DNA of 64,000 nucleotides from Strongylocentrotus droebachiensis (lineage: Eukaryota; Echinodermata; Echinoidea; Camarodonta; Strongylocentrotidae). The stretch spans positions 36,914 through 100,913 of the forward strand of contig JAVYIG010007522.1 of the NCBI GenBank assembly GCA_035222895.1, in the 5' to 3' direction. Numbering within the stretch: the first letter of the stretch is position 1; each line of letters starts with the position of its first letter. Both the position numbers and the translations under genes were made by a program. Of the stretch, positions 61,444 to 64,000 are shown one piece after another. Under the pieces are notes generated by a model. It ran no database searches, had not been told where the DNA came from, and was given only the letters and a program-made list of their open reading frames with translations.

Positions 61444-61650
61444 ATTGGGGGAAAAGAGTATGGTAAAACCAGTCACTCAAAGATTTTTACTTTTATGAGG
61501 TACTTCATGATCCATTTTGAAGCGCAATTTTGTTAGGGCTTCAATATTAATATTACACCCTAGCTGCACAGACACCGACAACACGTACATGTAGTAGGGC
61601 CTTGCATCTCAGATTTGTAAAACTGGGAACATTAAAAACGATACCTTTAA
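61444..61650 (+). repeat. TTAA-ended MITE-like repeat, partial copy 4
   Basis: Right half of the repeat at 81-462 (GGTAAAACCAGTCACTCAAAG ...), ending CCTTTAA at 61650. Confidence 0.55.
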
Positions 61651-62346
61651 GTTGACTATTAGGCTTGAAGTGTTCCACGGTTTCAGCTCAGCATCAACAC
61701 GACAACGTCAACAGACAACAGTTACAACTTTGTTTATTATAATCAGTCCACCTATTCTTGATATTGATATAACTGTCGATATGGACTTACATACATGTAT
61801 GTAAGTCTGTAAAAAAAGCTCTTCATACACAAAGCCAAGTAAAAAGTTATCACATTGCTCAACATGCTAAGATTGTAGGAATGCTCATTGAACGAAAATA
61901 GTTAGTCTACACACCCACTCACAATCACAATCACAATCTCATGCACACAGCTCACAGTCACAATCCGAAATTGAAATCACAACCGGAGACAACCAAATTT
62001 CAAGGCAATATGATTGTTTTTGTTTCGCCCATTAATTATTAAACTGTTGCACTTACAAGTAATTGCTACCCAAATTCATGGCTTGAGTAGATGAGAAAGG
62101 ACAATTTAGACTGGAACAGCCGATTGATACAGGATGTGAAAATATGAAGGAACAATTTCAGTTCAGATACAGCGCAATGCAGTGCAACTAGAATTAAATG
62201 AAACTTACTTCCGGTTTCGCATAAACACATAAACGCATGCAGCGCGGTCTACGATTGCGGTCGCATTGAGCATGGATTTACTCCATGCATTGAGTGCCAA
62301 CTCTATTATTTATCTATGGGTGGTTACCGCGGGGAGGGGTTTGGAG

Positions 62347-63298
62347 CAGGGGCGTCGCCAAAGGGGGGGGGGGTGTGGGGGGGTGCGACACCCCCCCACC
62401 TGTCAGGATATTGTCGGTAAAATTGCGCTGCCGTCGGGAAAAAGAGAAAAAAGGGGGAGGGAAAAAAAGAGAGGGAAAAAAGAGAGGAAAAGGGAAAGAA
62501 AAGAAAAAAGAAAAGGAAAAGAAAAGAAAGAAAGGAAAAGAAAGGAAAGAAAGGAAAAGAAAGGAAAGAAAAGAGAAGAAAGAAAGAGAAAAGAGGGAGG
62601 AGAGGAAAGAAAGGAAAAGAAAGACAAGAAAGAAAAGGAAAAAAGAAGAAAAAAAGAGTGAAAGGGAAACAAAAGAAACGGGGGATGAAAGAGAGGAGAG
62701 AAAGGGGAGGTAAGAGTATGAGAGAGGAGGAGGTTGTTGGGTGGAGTCGTCTCGTCGAGGGAGCAAGAAAGACACGGGAACTAAATATGTTGCTGTGTCG
62801 GGTCAGCTGTGTCGGTATTCTTGCTCGATCCTCGTGTACTGTATGCAGAAGTTTGAAGTCGGTGAGATGTATAGTGTCGGTCGGCCGACAAGTTTTTTTC
62901 CCCTACGAACTGTGACTTCTTTTCCTAACGTCTAAGCTTCCGCGCTTCGCGCGGGAGGCATATCACTCACGTCCCCCTAATGAGCGCGCTTTTAAGTGAT
63001 TATCTTGCTCACTACTGCCCCTCCCTAAAAAAAGATCCTAGCTCCGCGCCTGCATTAAAATATATAGCTATGATGCTGACTATGCTGAGGAAAATGACCA
63101 TTTTGCGCATAATTATGCAAGTACTGTAGATAGTCCATAGGAAAAACAATTTATCCTTCGGCCCCAGGTTTATAGGGTTGAATTTGTAGATATTGGACAT
63201 TTTATTTTGTCGGTAATTGGTGGCTAGTTTTGTCGGTAATCGTTGACCTCTACACCCCCCCCCCCCCCCCCACTGAAAAAGGTCTAGCGACGCCCCTG
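62347..63298. mobile_element. Non-autonomous hAT-like element
   Basis: 952 bp with terminal inverted repeats CAGGGGCGTCGCC and (complement) TAGCGACGCCCCTG, flanked by the identical 8-bp word GTTTGGAG on both sides (62339-62346 and 63299-63306). An 8-bp target duplication and CAGGGG ends are typical of hAT transposons. Inside are G/C runs, a 250-bp polypurine tract and AT-rich sequence. No transposase is present. The lysine- and phenylalanine-rich open frames are by-products of the purine tract. Confidence 0.8.
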
Positions 63299-63499
63299 GT
63301 TTGGAGGATTGGGGGGGGGGGTGAAAGAAGTTGATAATAGATCGCAGGCCCGTTTCGAAAAAATATAGGCTTCTGGTTTATGCATTTCAATGTACCGTAT
63401 GTAGCCTAACCTGTTTGAAAAGGTATTAAATTAATCTAATCAGTGTATTCACAATCACATGGAGTGATTAATTAACGGAGGGTGCATGGGCCGGGGGGG

Positions 63500-64000
63500 C
63501 AGGGGCGTCGCCAAAGGGGGGGTGTGGGGGTGCGACACCCCCCCCCCCCCCCACCTGTCAGGATATTGTCGGTAAAATTGCGCTGCCGTCGGGAAAAAGA
63601 GAAAAGGGGGAGGGAAAAAAAAGAGAGGGTAAAAAAGAGAGAGAAAAAAGGAGAGGGAAAAAAGAGAGGAAAAGGGAAAGAAAAGAAAAGAAAGAAAGGA
63701 AAAGAAAGAAAGGAAATGAAAGGAAAGAAAGGAAAAGAAAGGAAAGAAAAGAGAAGAAAGAAAGAGAAAAAAGAAAAAGAGGGAGGAAAGGAAAGAAAGG
63801 AAAAGAAAGAAAAGAAAGAAAAGAAAAAAGAAAGAAAAAAGAGTGAAAGGGAAACAATAGAAACGGGGGATGAAAGAGAGGAGAGAGAGGGGAGGTAAGA
63901 GTCTGAGAGAGGAGGAGTGGGAGTAAAAGAGAGAAGAAGGTTGTTGGGTGGAGTCGTCTCGTCGAGGCAGCGAGAAAGACACGGATAAATATGTTTCTGT
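63500..64000. mobile_element. Second hAT-like copy, cut by window end
   Basis: Starts CAGGGGCGTCGCCAAAGG as at 62347 and follows the same order (GGTGCGACACCCC, TTGTCGGTAAAATTGCGCTG, polypurine tract, TTGGGTGGAGTCGTCTCGTC). The right end is outside the window. Confidence 0.75.

Larger units (their letters stand above)
54707..62338. other. Upstream region of the CSK-like gene
   Basis: I find no coding exon here. It holds a palindrome (55.4 kb), GA-rich sequence (57.36-57.48 kb), LINE remnants (58.4 and 60.0 kb), SINE sequence (59.5-60.0 kb), a telomere-like hairpin (60.6 kb) and a MITE-like fragment (61.4 kb). Upstream untranslated exons or the promoter of the CSK-like gene could be present but cannot be told apart by eye. 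Confidence 0.4.

Noticed and set aside
62266..62775. Long lysine/glutamate-rich (plus) and phenylalanine/serine-rich (minus) open frames, repeated at 63455-63982
   Set aside because: They are translations of a polypurine tract inside hAT-like elements, open because A/G-only sequence has few stops. No splice context or domain.

Overview
This is a window of animal nuclear DNA: AT-rich, with introns and many repeats. It most resembles an echinoderm, possibly a sea urchin. That placement is an inference from the deuterostome-like proteins, the recurrent TACATGTA and ACCGGTA words, and the abundance of tRNA-derived SINEs and small palindromic elements. Three multi-exon genes can be built exon by exon with matching splice phases. 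(1) SLC25A46, minus strand, 9525 to 2152, six coding exons, 376 aa, an outer-mitochondrial-membrane member of the solute carrier 25 family. (2) PSMA4, plus strand, 9677 to 27591, eight coding exons, 257 aa, proteasome alpha-type subunit 4. (3) A CSK-family tyrosine kinase, minus strand, 54597 to 37980, ten coding exons, 413 aa, with SH2 and kinase domains but no SH3 domain seen.

Layout. 1-2151 is the 3' flank of SLC25A46 with a TTAA-ended repeat. 2152-9525 is SLC25A46. 9526-9676 is a short gap from which SLC25A46 and PSMA4 diverge. PSMA4 intron 1 holds a decayed tandem duplication (about 10.5-13.4 kb). PSMA4 intron 4 is 8.8 kb because a compound Penelope-like retroelement (PLE) has landed in it (17208-24781). 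27592-37979 lies between the convergent 3' ends of PSMA4 and CSK and is mostly repeats, with one possible very small gene at 30.6-31.3 kb. 37980-54597 is the CSK-like gene; its first intron contains a second, much smaller palindromic element (50946-51943). 54707-64000 is upstream sequence with LINE, SINE, telomere-like and hAT-like repeats.

The most unusual material is the pair of PLE structures. The first is built as [inverted 5'-truncated copy][direct 5'-truncated copy][complete unit with an 879-aa reverse transcriptase and GIY-YIG endonuclease]. The second consists of two 466-bp arms, head to head, each carrying the C-terminal tail of a different PLE ORF. Every 3' region carries a hammerhead-ribozyme-like motif: three copies in the first element and two in the second, with different stems but the same core. 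Both elements are flanked by 12-bp direct repeats. Both also carry, beyond one outward-facing 3' end, a 31-37 bp extension containing an ATG. In the first element this extension is demonstrably the first 31 bp of the complete unit.

The three genes are cellular housekeeping or signalling genes with no evident joint pathway. The shared promoter region of SLC25A46 and PSMA4 is the only direct functional linkage suggested by the layout.
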